Of a stretch of 64,000 nucleotides of DNA, positions 20,764-30,297 are shown in pieces. Source of the DNA: Sphingomonas sp. UNC305MFCol5.2. Its GTDB lineage: Bacteria > Pseudomonadota > Alphaproteobacteria > Sphingomonadales > Sphingomonadaceae. Position numbers and translations under genes: made by a program. The DNA is taken from assembly GCF_000712135.1 (NCBI RefSeq), contig NZ_JOOE01000006.1:2501-66500 (forward strand), written 5' to 3'. The notes under the pieces were generated by a model. That model was given only the letters and a program-made list of their open reading frames with translations. It did not search any database and was not told the DNA's origin. Numbering within the stretch: the stretch's first letter is position 1; every line of letters begins with the position of its first letter.

Positions 20764-22134
20764 ATCAGTGAACAGCGAGCGATAATAGACGATCGCCGGC
20801 GCAATCGCGGCGACCGGCGTGCGCTCGTTGAGCCCGTGGCTGAAGCTGTCCGATTCCTTGATGAAGACCGGGCTGGCACCGTAGCTCGGCACGCCGACCG
20901 AACGATACCACATCGAGTCGCTGGCGCCGGAGGACATGCTCGGGAAGACCGGTACGCCTGGATAGGCCTTGCTCAGTGCCTTCTCGACGGCACGCACGAA
21001 ATCGGGCCGCATAGGCGAGGCGTCGGTCGCGACCGATCCTTCGGTGACGTCTTTCCACTGGATTGCCGGATCGTTGGCGACGCGGGCGAGCTCGGCCATG
21101 ATGTCGGCGGGCTTGTGGCCGGGAAAGATGCGGCAGTTGATATTCGCCGTCGCGCGCTGCGGCAAAGCGTTGAGCGCATGGCCGCCCGAGACCATCGTCG
21201 GTACGCAGGTCGTGCCGATCTTGCCGATCGTGGCATAATTGGCGCGCAGCGTGGCGACGGCCTTCTCGTCGGCGGGGTTGGCGGCGAAGGCTTTCATCGC
21301 GGCGCCGGTCTCGGGTTTTTCGTACCGCGCGGCGGCGTTGAAATAGGCGCGACTGAGGTCGCTGAGCTCGGGCTGGAAGCGATACGCGTCGATCCTCGCC
21401 AGAGCAGCCGACAGCTCGGCAATGGCATTGACCGGCCGTGGCTCGGACGAATGGCCGCCGGGATTGGTTACGGTCAGCTCGAAATCGGCATAGGTCTTCT
21501 CGGCGCCCTGCCAGGTCATATAGAGCGGCTTGCCGGTCTTCTCGTCGAGCACCCCGCCGCCGCCGTCGATATTGATTACCAGCTCGGCGTTCTTGAGCTT
21601 TTCGGCGATGATCGCCGAGGTCTTCATCGTGGTTTCCTCGTCGCCCGAGAATTGCAGGATGATGTCGCGGCGCGGCTTGTAGCCCTGCTTCTTCATCTCG
21701 ATCAGCGTCGCCATCGCAATCGCCGCGTCGAGCTTCATGTCGGTCGCGCCGCGGCCATAGAGATAGCCGTTCTCGACCACCGGAGTGAACGGATCGCGCT
21801 GCCAGTCCGAGGGCTTGGCCTCCACCACGTCGATATGCCCGGAGATCACCAGCGGCTTGGCCTTGGCGTCGGTCCCCGGCCAGCGCGCGACCAGATAGGC
21901 GGTGTCGTCGACCGGGGTGACGGTCACTTCATTTGCCGCGAAGCCGCCGGCGACGAGCTGCTCCTTGAGCCATGCCGCAAGCTGCGGGGTCTGGTTGCCG
22001 GGTCCCTGTACACTGCGAAAGGCGATCGCGCGCTTCGCGATGTCGAGCGCGTGCGCTTCCGTATCGCCGGCTTGGGCGGAAGCGATGCCGGGGAGCAGGG
22101 CGAGGGCACAGACGGCGGAACAAAGCAGCTTCAT
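20752..22134 (-). CDS. Exported M20-family zinc metallopeptidase
   Basis: The 460-residue product has a signal peptide (MKLLCSAVCALALLPGIASA) and the M20 metal-binding set. ISGHIDVVE carries the first His and Asp, YGRGATDMK the bridging Asp, and GDEETT the catalytic Glu. A dimerisation domain (about residues 205-330, with NPGGHSSEPRPVNA) and a final His segment (SHGLNERTP) follow. Members are carboxypeptidases or aminoacylases that cleave dipeptides or N-acyl amino acids; here the enzyme acts in the periplasm. The start at 22134 is supported by the signal peptide; the longer open frame upstream is unlikely. Confidence 0.92.
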   Translation of the reverse strand: MKLLCSAVCALALLPGIASAQAGDTEAHALDIAKRAIAFRSVQGPGNQTPQLAAWLKEQLVAGGFAANEVTVTPVDDTAYLVARWPGTDAKAKPLVISGHIDVVEAKPSDWQRDPFTPVVENGYLYGRGATDMKLDAAIAMATLIEMKKQGYKPRRDIILQFSGDEETTMKTSAIIAEKLKNAELVINIDGGGGVLDEKTGKPLYMTWQGAEKTYADFELTVTNPGGHSSEPRPVNAIAELSAALARIDAYRFQPELSDLSRAYFNAAARYEKPETGAAMKAFAANPADEKAVATLRANYATIGKIGTTCVPTMVSGGHALNALPQRATANINCRIFPGHKPADIMAELARVANDPAIQWKDVTEGSVATDASPMRPDFVRAVEKALSKAYPGVPVFPSMSSGASDSMWYRSVGVPSYGASPVFIKESDSFSHGLNERTPVAAIAPAIVYYRSLFTDLSK

Positions 22135-22474
22135 GGGCGGGGTCCCGCAAAGAGGTGGGAGGCAAGCATAGGCACTGGCGCCGATCGGGGGCAAGCGCTC
22201 GCGGACATCTCGTCGAAACGACGTGCACCGGCGGTTTTGATGTCCGATTTCCGGACGACGCAACGGCGCTACCTCGTTGTACACAAAGGGAGCGGCGCGA
22301 TTATCCACAGATTATCGCGACAAGTGTGCAACGTCGGCACAAGCCGGTTGAGCCTCGCAATGTTGCTGTCATGATCGCCCCCTAGCGAAGTACAGATTCC
22401 CCAGTCTTCCCCACCGCATTGTTCCGTCATGGCGCCGGCCCGGACCATGACTGCCGTCAAACAGAGGATCGATC
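22135..22474. other. Intergenic region with one perfect DnaA box
   Basis: This 340-base region separates the peptidase from the secreted nuclease and has no gene. At 22301-22309 lies TTATCCACA, the consensus DnaA box, flanked by GCGAT and ATCGC arms. The promoters of both divergent genes must lie here. Confidence 0.5.
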
Positions 22475-25400
22475 ATGGCCAACGTGTTCATCAACGAACT
22501 CCATTATGACAATGCGGGTGGCGACAGCGGCGAGTTTGTCGAAATCGCAGGCCTCGCGGGAACCGACCTGACCGGTTGGAAGATCGTTCTCTACAACGGC
22601 GCGACGAGCGGCGGCACCGCGCTCAAGGTCTATGACACCAAGACGCTGAGTGGCGTGCTCGCCAACCAGCAGAACGGCTTCGGCACGATCTCGATCGCCT
22701 ATCCCACCGATGGCATCCAGAACGGTTCGCCCGACGGCGTGGCGCTGGTCGATGCGGCCGGCAACGTCGTCCAGTTCCTCAGCTACGAGGGTAGCTTCAC
22801 CGCCGCCGACGGTCCCGCTGCGGGCATGACCAGCGTCAATGTCGGCGTGTCGGAGAACGGCACGCAATCGGGCACCTCGATCGGGCTGGTCGGCAGCGGC
22901 ACCGCGGTCACGGACTTCACCTGGGCGCTGATCGCCGACGATACGCCCGGCGGCGTCAATGCCGGCCAGAGCTTCGGCGGCGTGGTGCCGCCCCAGCCCG
23001 GCACGCTCAACATCGCCGACGCGACCACCGCAGAGGGCAATAGCGGCACGCACGACATCGTCTTCACCGTGACTCGCGCCGATGGCAGCGCGGGCGCGGT
23101 TTCGGCCACCTGGACGGTCGCGTTCGGCACTGCCGACGCTGCCGATTTCGGTGCAGGCTTCGTCGCAACCGGTACCGTCAGCTTCGCCGACGGCGCCACT
23201 ACCGCCGAAATCCGGCTGCCGGTGCAGGGCGACACGGCGTTCGAATCGAACGACGGCTTCACCGTGACGTTGAGCGCGCCCCAGGGCGGCGTCGCGCTGG
23301 GCGACGCGGTCGCGACCGGCGCGATCACCAACGACGACGTCGCGCCGCCTTCGCCGCCGGCCAATGTGTTCATCAACGAGATCCACTACGACAATGCCGG
23401 CACCGATGCGGGCGAGGCGATCGAGATCGCCGGTGCCGCCGGCACGGATCTTACCGGCTACAAGCTGGTCTTCTACAACGGCTCGAACACGCCCGCCGCG
23501 GCGCCGGTGTACGATACGCTCACCCTCTCGGGCGTCATCGATAACGAATCCAACGGGTTCGGCGCGGTCAGCTTCGCGCGTGCCGGATTGCAGAACGGCG
23601 CCGCCGACGGCGTCGCGCTGATCGCGCCCGACGGCACCGTCATCCAGCTGCTTTCCTATGAAGGCACCTTTACCGCCGCCGCGGGCACTCCCGCCGCCGG
23701 CGTGACCAGCACCGATATCGGCGTGAGCCAGGAGCCCGCGCCAGGGCTGGGCCTGTCGCTCCAGCTGAAGGGCACCGGCTCGAGCACCGCGGACTTCAGC
23801 TGGGCTGATTCTTCGGACGACAGCTTCGGCACGCTCAACGACGGCCAGGCCTTTCTGTCGGCGACGGGAACCGGCCATCTGCGGATCGGCGACGCGAAAG
23901 TCGTCGAAGGCGACGGCGGCACGGCCAACCTCGTCTTCACCGTCAACCGGGCCGGCGGCGCCGCGCTTGCCGCGACGGTCGACTATGCGGTCAATCTCGA
24001 CGGCACCGCGACCGCGGACGATCTCGGCGCGGCCGCGATCCTCTCGGGCACGCTCAGCTTCGCGCCCGGCGAATTCTCGAAGCAGATCGTGGTTCCGGTG
24101 AACGGCGACCTGATCGGCGAAGGCAACGAGACGCTCACCGTCACGCTCGGCGCGACCACCGGTAACGTCGTGATCGACGACGGTGCCGCGACCGGCACGA
24201 TCACCAACGACGATCCGATCGCGCTGTCGATCGGCCAGATCCAGGGCGAAGGCCACGCCTCGGCCTATGTCGGCCAGCCCGTGATTACCACCGGCATCGT
24301 CACCGCAGTCGACACCAACGGCTTCTATCTCCAGTCCGCGACCGGTGACGGCAATGCCGCGACGTCGGACGGCATCTTCGTCTTCACCAGCACCGCCCCC
24401 ACGGTTTCGGTCGGCGACGGCGTCTCGGTGCGGGGTTCGGTCGCCGAGTTCGCGGGGGACGTGGCGGGCTTGACGGTCACCGAGATCACCGCCCCCGTGG
24501 TAACGGTCCAGAGCCACGGCAACGCGCTTCCCGCCGCGGTGCTGATCGGCACCGGCGGCATCCTGCCTCCGTCCGAGGTGATCGATGACGACGGCCTCAC
24601 CAGCTACGATCCGCTCCACGACGGCGTGGACTTCTGGGAATCGCTCGAAGGCATGCGCGTCACGCTCGATACGCCGCAGGCGGTGTCGAACACCACGTCG
24701 TTCGGCGAGACCGACGTCGTCGTCTCGCACGGCGCGGGCGCCAGCGGCGTCAATGATCGCGGCGGCATCACCATCTCGGGCGATGGAACGGGCGTCGCCG
24801 ATTACAATCCCGAGAAGATCCAGATCGACGACGACAGCGGCATCTTCGCCGGCTTTACGCCCGGCTACACGATCGGCGACCAGCTCAGCAGCGTCACCGG
24901 CATCGTCAATTATTCGTTCGACAATTACGAAGTGCTCGTCACCGAGGCAGTGACTATCACGCAGGACACGACGCTGACGCGCGAGCAGACCGCGCTCCAC
25001 GGCGACGCCAATTATCTCTCGCTGGCGACCTATAATCTCGAGAATCTCGACGCTTCGGACCAGAAGTTCGACATCCTCGCCGCCGACATCGTCTACAATC
25101 TCCGCGCGCCGGACATCATCGCGGTGCAGGAAATCCAGGACACTGACGGCGCCGGCTCGGGTGCGGACCTGTCGGGCACGGTCACGGCGCAGGGCCTGAT
25201 CGATGCGATCTATGCCCAGTCCGGTCTGCATTACGCTTATATCGAGATCGCGCCGACCACAGCCGGCTCGACCGGCGGCGAGCCGGGCGGAAACATCCGC
25301 AGCGGCTATTTCTACAACATGGACCGAGTCGATTATATCGAGGGCAGCGCCGAACTGATCGAAGGCGCCGCCTATAACGGCACGCGGAAACCGCTGGTCG

Positions 25401-27094
25401 CGCAGTTCGCCTTTGCCGGCCAGACGATCACGGCGATCGACGTCCACCTCACTTCGCGGCTCGGCAGCGATCCGCTGTGGGGCAACAACCAGCCCGCCAG
25501 CGATGCCGGTGACGCGGCACGCACCGCGCAGGCCGCCGGCGTCAAGGCGTATGTCGAGGCGCATCTCGCCGACAATCCGGCGCTCAACATCGCCGTGCTC
25601 GGCGACTGGAACGGCTTCTATTTCGAGGACGCGCAGACCCAACTCACCGATCCGGCGCAGGGCGGGGTGTTCACCAATCTCAACACGCTGCTGCCCGAAC
25701 AGGAGCGCTACAGCTACATGTTCGGCGGCAACGCCCAGCAGATCGACAACATCCTCGTCACCGGCGGTCTGGTCACCAACGCGCAATATGACGCGGTCCA
25801 TCTCAACGCGCAGTTCGGCGGCGCGCGCCCGACCGATCACGATCCGCAGGTCTCCTTGCTGTTCCTCGGCGCTGCGCCGAAGGACCTCGTCCTCAGCAAC
25901 GCCAGCGTCGCCGAGAACCTGCCCGCGGGCAGTGTGGTCGGCACGGTCTCGGCCACCGACACCGCCAACGATACGCTTCATTATGCGCTGGTCGACAATG
26001 CCGGCGGACTGTTCGCCATCGATGCGGCGACGGGCGTGATCACTACCACCGCGCCGCTCAACCACGAGGCAGTGGCGGAGTACGCGCTGATCGCCAAGGC
26101 GACCGACAGCGGCGGGCTGGCCACCCAGCAGAGCTTCACCGTCACCGTGACCGACGTCAACGAGGCGCCCGTCGCCGCGGATGACGCCGTCGCCGTCAAC
26201 GAGGATGCGACCACCGCGAACCTCTGGACGGCCTTGCTCGCCAACGATTCCGATCCCGATGCCGGTCAGACGCTGGCCATCAGCGCGGTCGATTCGACGG
26301 GCACGCTCGGCAGCCTCGTGTTCGACGCGGCGAGTCACACGCTGAAATATGTCGCCGATGCCGATGCGTTCGACGCGCTGGCGCCGGGCGCCACGCAGGT
26401 CGATCACTTCAGCTACACCGTCACCGACGGCAACGGCCTCATCAGCACCGCCACCGTCGACGTGACCGTCACCGGCGTGGCCGACGGGATCACCCGCAAC
26501 GGCACGATCTTCTCCGATACGCTCAACGGCACTGCGGGCGAGGACAAATTGTCGGGCGGGATCGGCAGCGACACGCTCAATGGCCTTGGCGGGCATGACT
26601 GGCTCGACGGCGGCATCGGCAATGACAAGCTCTATGGCGGCGACGGCAACGACGTGCTGTTCGGCGATCTCGGCAACGACACCCTGTGGGGCGGAAACGG
26701 CCGCGACGTGCTGTTCGGCGGGCTCGGCAACGACACGCTTTATGGCGGTGCCGGTGCCGACAGCTTCCATTTCGGCCGGCTCGAAGGCAGCGGCACGATC
26801 GGCGATTTCGATACCGCCGAGGACAAGATCGTCCTCGACGACGGCGTGTCGGTCACGCGCACCAGGGTGCAGGACGTCAATCGTGACGGAATCAAGGATC
26901 TCACGCTCACTCTGAGCTGGGGCGCCAGCGTCACTTTGCTGGGCGTCAGCGACGCGGCACAGGTCAAATTCGGCGCGCCGGATTATTATTCGGATCATCA
27001 GCCCGGTCTCGGCGGCTTCCTCGACGGCATTGGCGATATCTTCGACAGCCTGTACGCTGACCATCAGAAGTTGATCGACACGGGGTGGTTCTGA
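22475..27094 (+). CDS. Secreted multidomain RTX nuclease (ExeM/NucH-type)
   Basis: This 1539-residue protein has no N-terminal signal peptide. Domains in order are a lamin-tail domain (about 1-170), a Calx-beta domain (178-285), a second lamin-tail domain (296-465), a second Calx-beta (470-580), and an OB-fold-like region (585-700). An endonuclease/exonuclease/phosphatase domain (about 845-1130) follows, with VQEIQD, DVHLTSRLGSDPLWG, LGDWN and DHDP. Then come a cadherin-like domain (1131-1240), an Ig-like/VCBS-type domain (1240-1335) and RTX calcium repeats (about 1350-1430, units such as GGIGNDKLYGGDGNDVLFG). The RTX block and extreme C-terminus are typical of type I secretion signals, and the transporter genes follow at once. 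It should degrade extracellular DNA or RNA in a calcium-dependent way. An AGAGGA ribosome site precedes the start. Confidence 0.92.
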   Translation: MANVFINELHYDNAGGDSGEFVEIAGLAGTDLTGWKIVLYNGATSGGTALKVYDTKTLSGVLANQQNGFGTISIAYPTDGIQNGSPDGVALVDAAGNVVQFLSYEGSFTAADGPAAGMTSVNVGVSENGTQSGTSIGLVGSGTAVTDFTWALIADDTPGGVNAGQSFGGVVPPQPGTLNIADATTAEGNSGTHDIVFTVTRADGSAGAVSATWTVAFGTADAADFGAGFVATGTVSFADGATTAEIRLPVQGDTAFESNDGFTVTLSAPQGGVALGDAVATGAITNDDVAPPSPPANVFINEIHYDNAGTDAGEAIEIAGAAGTDLTGYKLVFYNGSNTPAAAPVYDTLTLSGVIDNESNGFGAVSFARAGLQNGAADGVALIAPDGTVIQLLSYEGTFTAAAGTPAAGVTSTDIGVSQEPAPGLGLSLQLKGTGSSTADFSWADSSDDSFGTLNDGQAFLSATGTGHLRIGDAKVVEGDGGTANLVFTVNRAGGAALAATVDYAVNLDGTATADDLGAAAILSGTLSFAPGEFSKQIVVPVNGDLIGEGNETLTVTLGATTGNVVIDDGAATGTITNDDPIALSIGQIQGEGHASAYVGQPVITTGIVTAVDTNGFYLQSATGDGNAATSDGIFVFTSTAPTVSVGDGVSVRGSVAEFAGDVAGLTVTEITAPVVTVQSHGNALPAAVLIGTGGILPPSEVIDDDGLTSYDPLHDGVDFWESLEGMRVTLDTPQAVSNTTSFGETDVVVSHGAGASGVNDRGGITISGDGTGVADYNPEKIQIDDDSGIFAGFTPGYTIGDQLSSVTGIVNYSFDNYEVLVTEAVTITQDTTLTREQTALHGDANYLSLATYNLENLDASDQKFDILAADIVYNLRAPDIIAVQEIQDTDGAGSGADLSGTVTAQGLIDAIYAQSGLHYAYIEIAPTTAGSTGGEPGGNIRSGYFYNMDRVDYIEGSAELIEGAAYNGTRKPLVAQFAFAGQTITAIDVHLTSRLGSDPLWGNNQPASDAGDAARTAQAAGVKAYVEAHLADNPALNIAVLGDWNGFYFEDAQTQLTDPAQGGVFTNLNTLLPEQERYSYMFGGNAQQIDNILVTGGLVTNAQYDAVHLNAQFGGARPTDHDPQVSLLFLGAAPKDLVLSNASVAENLPAGSVVGTVSATDTANDTLHYALVDNAGGLFAIDAATGVITTTAPLNHEAVAEYALIAKATDSGGLATQQSFTVTVTDVNEAPVAADDAVAVNEDATTANLWTALLANDSDPDAGQTLAISAVDSTGTLGSLVFDAASHTLKYVADADAFDALAPGATQVDHFSYTVTDGNGLISTATVDVTVTGVADGITRNGTIFSDTLNGTAGEDKLSGGIGSDTLNGLGGHDWLDGGIGNDKLYGGDGNDVLFGDLGNDTLWGGNGRDVLFGGLGNDTLYGGAGADSFHFGRLEGSGTIGDFDTAEDKIVLDDGVSVTRTRVQDVNRDGIKDLTLTLSWGASVTLLGVSDAAQVKFGAPDYYSDHQPGLGGFLDGIGDIFDSLYADHQKLIDTGWF

Positions 27095-27183
27095 CGATTT
27101 GCGACATCGCGTAACGAATAGTCTCGAAGCCCCGCTGCGCGACCTAACCGGTCGCGTGGCGGTGCATTCTGGGGCGACAAACC

Positions 27184-28920
27184 ATGCGGATTGAGCGGCC
27201 GATGGGCGTGCTGCGCGAGGCACTGGCGCTGTGCCGGCGGCATTTCTTCGCCGCTGCGGCGTTCAGCGCGCTGATCAACCTGCTCTACATCGTGCCGACG
27301 CTGTACATGCTGCAGGTCTATGATCGCGTGGTGCCGACGCAGGGCATGCAGACGCTTGCCTTCCTCACGCTGGTGCTCCTGTTTGCGCTGGGGACACTCT
27401 CTTTGCTCGATCGCATCCGCACGCGCCTGCTGGTCCGTGCCGGCGTGCAGCTCGATGCCACGCTCGCGCCGCTGATCCTCGACGCGACTTTGGGCCGGCC
27501 CGAACTGCCGGTGGCGCGGCAGGCACTGCGCGAATTCGATACGATGCGCGGCACGCTGACCGGTCCTGGCGTGCTTGCGCTGTTCGATGCGCCCTGGGTG
27601 CCGATCTACATCCTCGTCTGCTTCCTCGTGCACCCCTGGTTGGGTGTCGTAGCGATCCTGGGTTGTACGATCCTCCCGCTCATCGCCTGGGCGAACGAGC
27701 GCGCGACTCGCAGCCGGCTCGATCGCGCGCAGGTGATCGCGAGCACTTCCTATGCCAGCCAGGATGCCCTGCTGGGTTCGAGCGACAGCATCCGCGCGCT
27801 CGGCATGCGCCGGGCGATGGTCGCGCGCCAGCTGCGCCAGCGCGAGGCGATGCTCGCCGCGCAGACCGAAGCGAGCTTCGCCGCGGGCAACTATCTCACT
27901 GCCACCAAATTCACGCGTCTCGCGCTCCAGTCGCTCGCTTTGGGGCTGGGGGCTTTGCTCGCGATCGACAACCTCATCTCCGGCGGCGCGATCTTCGCTG
28001 CTTCCTTCCTGATCGCCCGGGCGCTGGCGCCGATCGAGCAATTGATCGGCACGTGGAAGACGATCGTCCAGGCGCATCAGAGCTATCGCAGTCTCGACGC
28101 ACTGCTCGACGGCAGCGTCGCCCGGCCCGAACCGACCCGGCTGCCAGCACCGCAGGGTGCAATCGCGCTGGAAGGTATCACTATCCTCAACGAAGCCCGC
28201 GACGGCGCCATCCTGAACAGCATCTCGCTGCGCTTCGAGCCCGGCGAAGTCGTCGCGATCGTCGGCCCCAGCGGCGCGGGCAAATCGACTCTGGTCCGAA
28301 CAATCGCCGGCGCACTCCCCGCCGATCGCGGCACGGTCCGGCTCGACGGCGCGGATACGCGCGATTGGGATCCCGAGCAGCTTGCCCGGCACATAGGCTA
28401 CCTGCCGCAGGATGCCGCGTTGTTCGCGGGATCGGTCGCCGAAAACATCGCGCGCTTCGCCGGCGAACTGGGCGAAGACCGCGCCGCGCTCGATGCCGCG
28501 GTGGTCGCTGCCGCCGGCAAGGTGGGTGCCGATCCGCTGATCCGCCGCCTGCCGAACGGTTATGACCATCAGCTCAAGCTGGGCGGCCGCGGCGTCTCGG
28601 CCGGTCAGGCACAACGCATCGCGCTCGCCCGCGCAGTCTATGGCGATCCGCGCATCCTGATCCTCGACGAGCCCAATGCCCATCTCGATACCGAAGGCGA
28701 TGCCGCTCTGGTCGCCGCGCTGGCGGCTCTCAAGGCGGAAGGCCGCACGGTACTGATCGTCTCGCACAAGCTCGGCATCCTGCCGGTGGTCGACAAGATT
28801 CTCGTTCTGCGCGAAGGGCGCGTCGAGCTCTACGGCCCGCGCGACGAAGTCCTGCCCAAGATCGCGCCGCCCAATCTCCGGCGCGTCGCTCCGCCCACTG
28901 CCGCTGCGGGTGGCGCATGA
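27184..28920 (+). CDS. Type I secretion ABC transporter (permease/ATPase, PrtD-like)
   Basis: The 578-residue protein has transmembrane helices in the first about 300 residues, then an ATPase domain. The Walker A is VGPSGAGKSTLV at about residue 360, the signature is GVSAGQAQRIALARAVYG, the Walker B is ILILDEPNAHLDTEG and the H-loop is VSHKLG. There is no N-terminal C39 peptidase domain, as expected for transport of RTX proteins that keep their signal. It lies 89 bases after the nuclease and overlaps the adaptor by four bases (ATGA). It probably exports the nuclease. No outer-membrane TolC-type gene is present in the window. Confidence 0.95.
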   Translation: MRIERPMGVLREALALCRRHFFAAAAFSALINLLYIVPTLYMLQVYDRVVPTQGMQTLAFLTLVLLFALGTLSLLDRIRTRLLVRAGVQLDATLAPLILDATLGRPELPVARQALREFDTMRGTLTGPGVLALFDAPWVPIYILVCFLVHPWLGVVAILGCTILPLIAWANERATRSRLDRAQVIASTSYASQDALLGSSDSIRALGMRRAMVARQLRQREAMLAAQTEASFAAGNYLTATKFTRLALQSLALGLGALLAIDNLISGGAIFAASFLIARALAPIEQLIGTWKTIVQAHQSYRSLDALLDGSVARPEPTRLPAPQGAIALEGITILNEARDGAILNSISLRFEPGEVVAIVGPSGAGKSTLVRTIAGALPADRGTVRLDGADTRDWDPEQLARHIGYLPQDAALFAGSVAENIARFAGELGEDRAALDAAVVAAAGKVGADPLIRRLPNGYDHQLKLGGRGVSAGQAQRIALARAVYGDPRILILDEPNAHLDTEGDAALVAALAALKAEGRTVLIVSHKLGILPVVDKILVLREGRVELYGPRDEVLPKIAPPNLRRVAPPTAAAGGA

Positions 28921-30278
28921 GCATGCCGATCCTCCTCGCGCCCTCGGGTGACGCGACGGTCTCCACCTCGCCCGTCGCCGATCCGCGGCGGGACATCCGC
29001 ATCGGGCTGGTGATCGCCGGCCTCTTCTTCGTGATCTTCCTCGGCTGGGCCATGTTCGCGCGGCTCGATGCTGCCGCTTATGCGCCGGGCACGCTTGTGG
29101 TCTCTGGCCAACGCCAATCGGTCCAGCACCGCGATGGCGGCGTCGTCGGCAAGATCTATGTCCGCGAGGGTCAGCGTGTCGAGCGCGGGCAATTGCTGGT
29201 CCAGCTCGCCGCTGCCGAGGTCCAGGCGCAGGAGCGGGCACTCGCCTCGCAGGCGATCCGGCTGCTCGCCCAGCGTGCGCGGCTCGAGGCCGAGCAGCTC
29301 GGGCGTGGCCAGATCCTGGCACCAAAGGAATTCGCATCGCTTTCGCCCGAAGACCGCGAGGAAGCGGCGCTGGCGATGCGGCTGCAGCAGACCGAATTGC
29401 AGGCGCGCACCTCGGTGCTCGCCGCGCAGCGCGGCGCGCTCGGCCAGCGCGTCGTCCAGTCGGGCGAGCAGGGCCGCGGCTATGGCGAACAGGCAGTGTC
29501 GTCGGCCGAACAGCTCCGCCTGATCGAGGAGCAGATCGCGGCGCTCAAGCCCGTTGCCGACAAGGGCTTCGTCTCGGCGACGCGGATGCGCGAGCTCGAA
29601 CGGGCGCGTGCCCAGCTCCAGGGCCAGCGCGGCCAGTATAATGCCAGCGTCGCCCAGACCCGCGGCGCCGCGCGCGAGAACGAGATCCAGGTGCTCGAGG
29701 CGGAACGCAGCTTCCGCGAGCGTACCGCCGCCGATCTCCGCGATGTCGAGACCCGGCTGGGCGACATCCTGCCGCGCTGGACCGCTGCGCGCGACCAGCT
29801 CGAGCGCACTGCGATCCGCGCGCCTGCGACCGGCGCGGTAGTCGGCCTGTCGGTATTCACGCCGGGCGGGGTGGTCGCGCCCGGCCAGAAGCTGATGGAC
29901 ATCGTCCCTGAACGCACGCCGCTCCTGATCCAGGCGCGGATATCGCCGGAGGATGCCGACGACCTCAATGTCGGCCAGCGCACCCTCGTCAAATTCTCGG
30001 GGCTCCACGAACGCACTCTGCCCAATCTCGAAGGCAGGCTGACGCGCCTTTCCGCCGACAGCTTCACCGACGAGAAGAGCGGGATGAGCTATTTCACCGG
30101 CGAGATCACGGTGCCGCGCGAGCAATTGAGCCTGATTCAGGGCGTGCGCGGCGCCGATTTCGCGCTCCGGGCCGGCATGCCCGTCCAGGTGCTGATCCCC
30201 TTACGCAGGCGCACCGCGCTGGATTATGCGCTCGAGCCGCTGATCGGGAGCTTCTGGTCCTCGTTCCGCGAGCATTGA
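28917..30278 (+). CDS. Type I secretion periplasmic adaptor (HlyD family)
   Basis: The 453-residue adaptor has one N-terminal membrane helix (about residues 23-45, VIAGLFFVIFLGWAMFARL), a lipoyl-like hairpin start (QHRDGGVVGKIYVREGQRVERGQ) and long coiled-coil helices (about 90-290). A C-terminal beta-barrel part follows, with APATGAVVGLSVFTPGGVVAPG and the HlyD motif near VPREQLSLIQGVR. It bridges the inner-membrane ATPase and an outer-membrane channel. Translation is coupled to the ATPase gene by an ATGA overlap. Confidence 0.95.
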   Translation: MSMPILLAPSGDATVSTSPVADPRRDIRIGLVIAGLFFVIFLGWAMFARLDAAAYAPGTLVVSGQRQSVQHRDGGVVGKIYVREGQRVERGQLLVQLAAAEVQAQERALASQAIRLLAQRARLEAEQLGRGQILAPKEFASLSPEDREEAALAMRLQQTELQARTSVLAAQRGALGQRVVQSGEQGRGYGEQAVSSAEQLRLIEEQIAALKPVADKGFVSATRMRELERARAQLQGQRGQYNASVAQTRGAARENEIQVLEAERSFRERTAADLRDVETRLGDILPRWTAARDQLERTAIRAPATGAVVGLSVFTPGGVVAPGQKLMDIVPERTPLLIQARISPEDADDLNVGQRTLVKFSGLHERTLPNLEGRLTRLSADSFTDEKSGMSYFTGEITVPREQLSLIQGVRGADFALRAGMPVQVLIPLRRRTALDYALEPLIGSFWSSFREH

Positions 30279-30280
30279 TA

Positions 30281-30297
30281 GCCCGCCGGCGGGCCCT
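30281..30297. terminator. Possible bidirectional hairpin terminator
   Basis: GCCCGCCGGCGGGC (30281-30294) is a perfect palindrome between two convergent genes and is followed by CCTTT. It could end both transcripts, although the T run is short. Confidence 0.35.

Noticed and set aside
22135..22474. Replication origin near the DnaA box
   Set aside because: Only one box and no cluster, AT-rich unwinding element or dnaA/parAB neighbours were seen.
22457..27223. Very long minus-strand open frame (1588 residues) antisense to the nuclease
   Set aside because: It lacks a recognisable domain and has the Arg/Asp/Gly-rich composition expected from the reverse of a GC-rich gene. The plus-strand frame has clear domains and a ribosome site.
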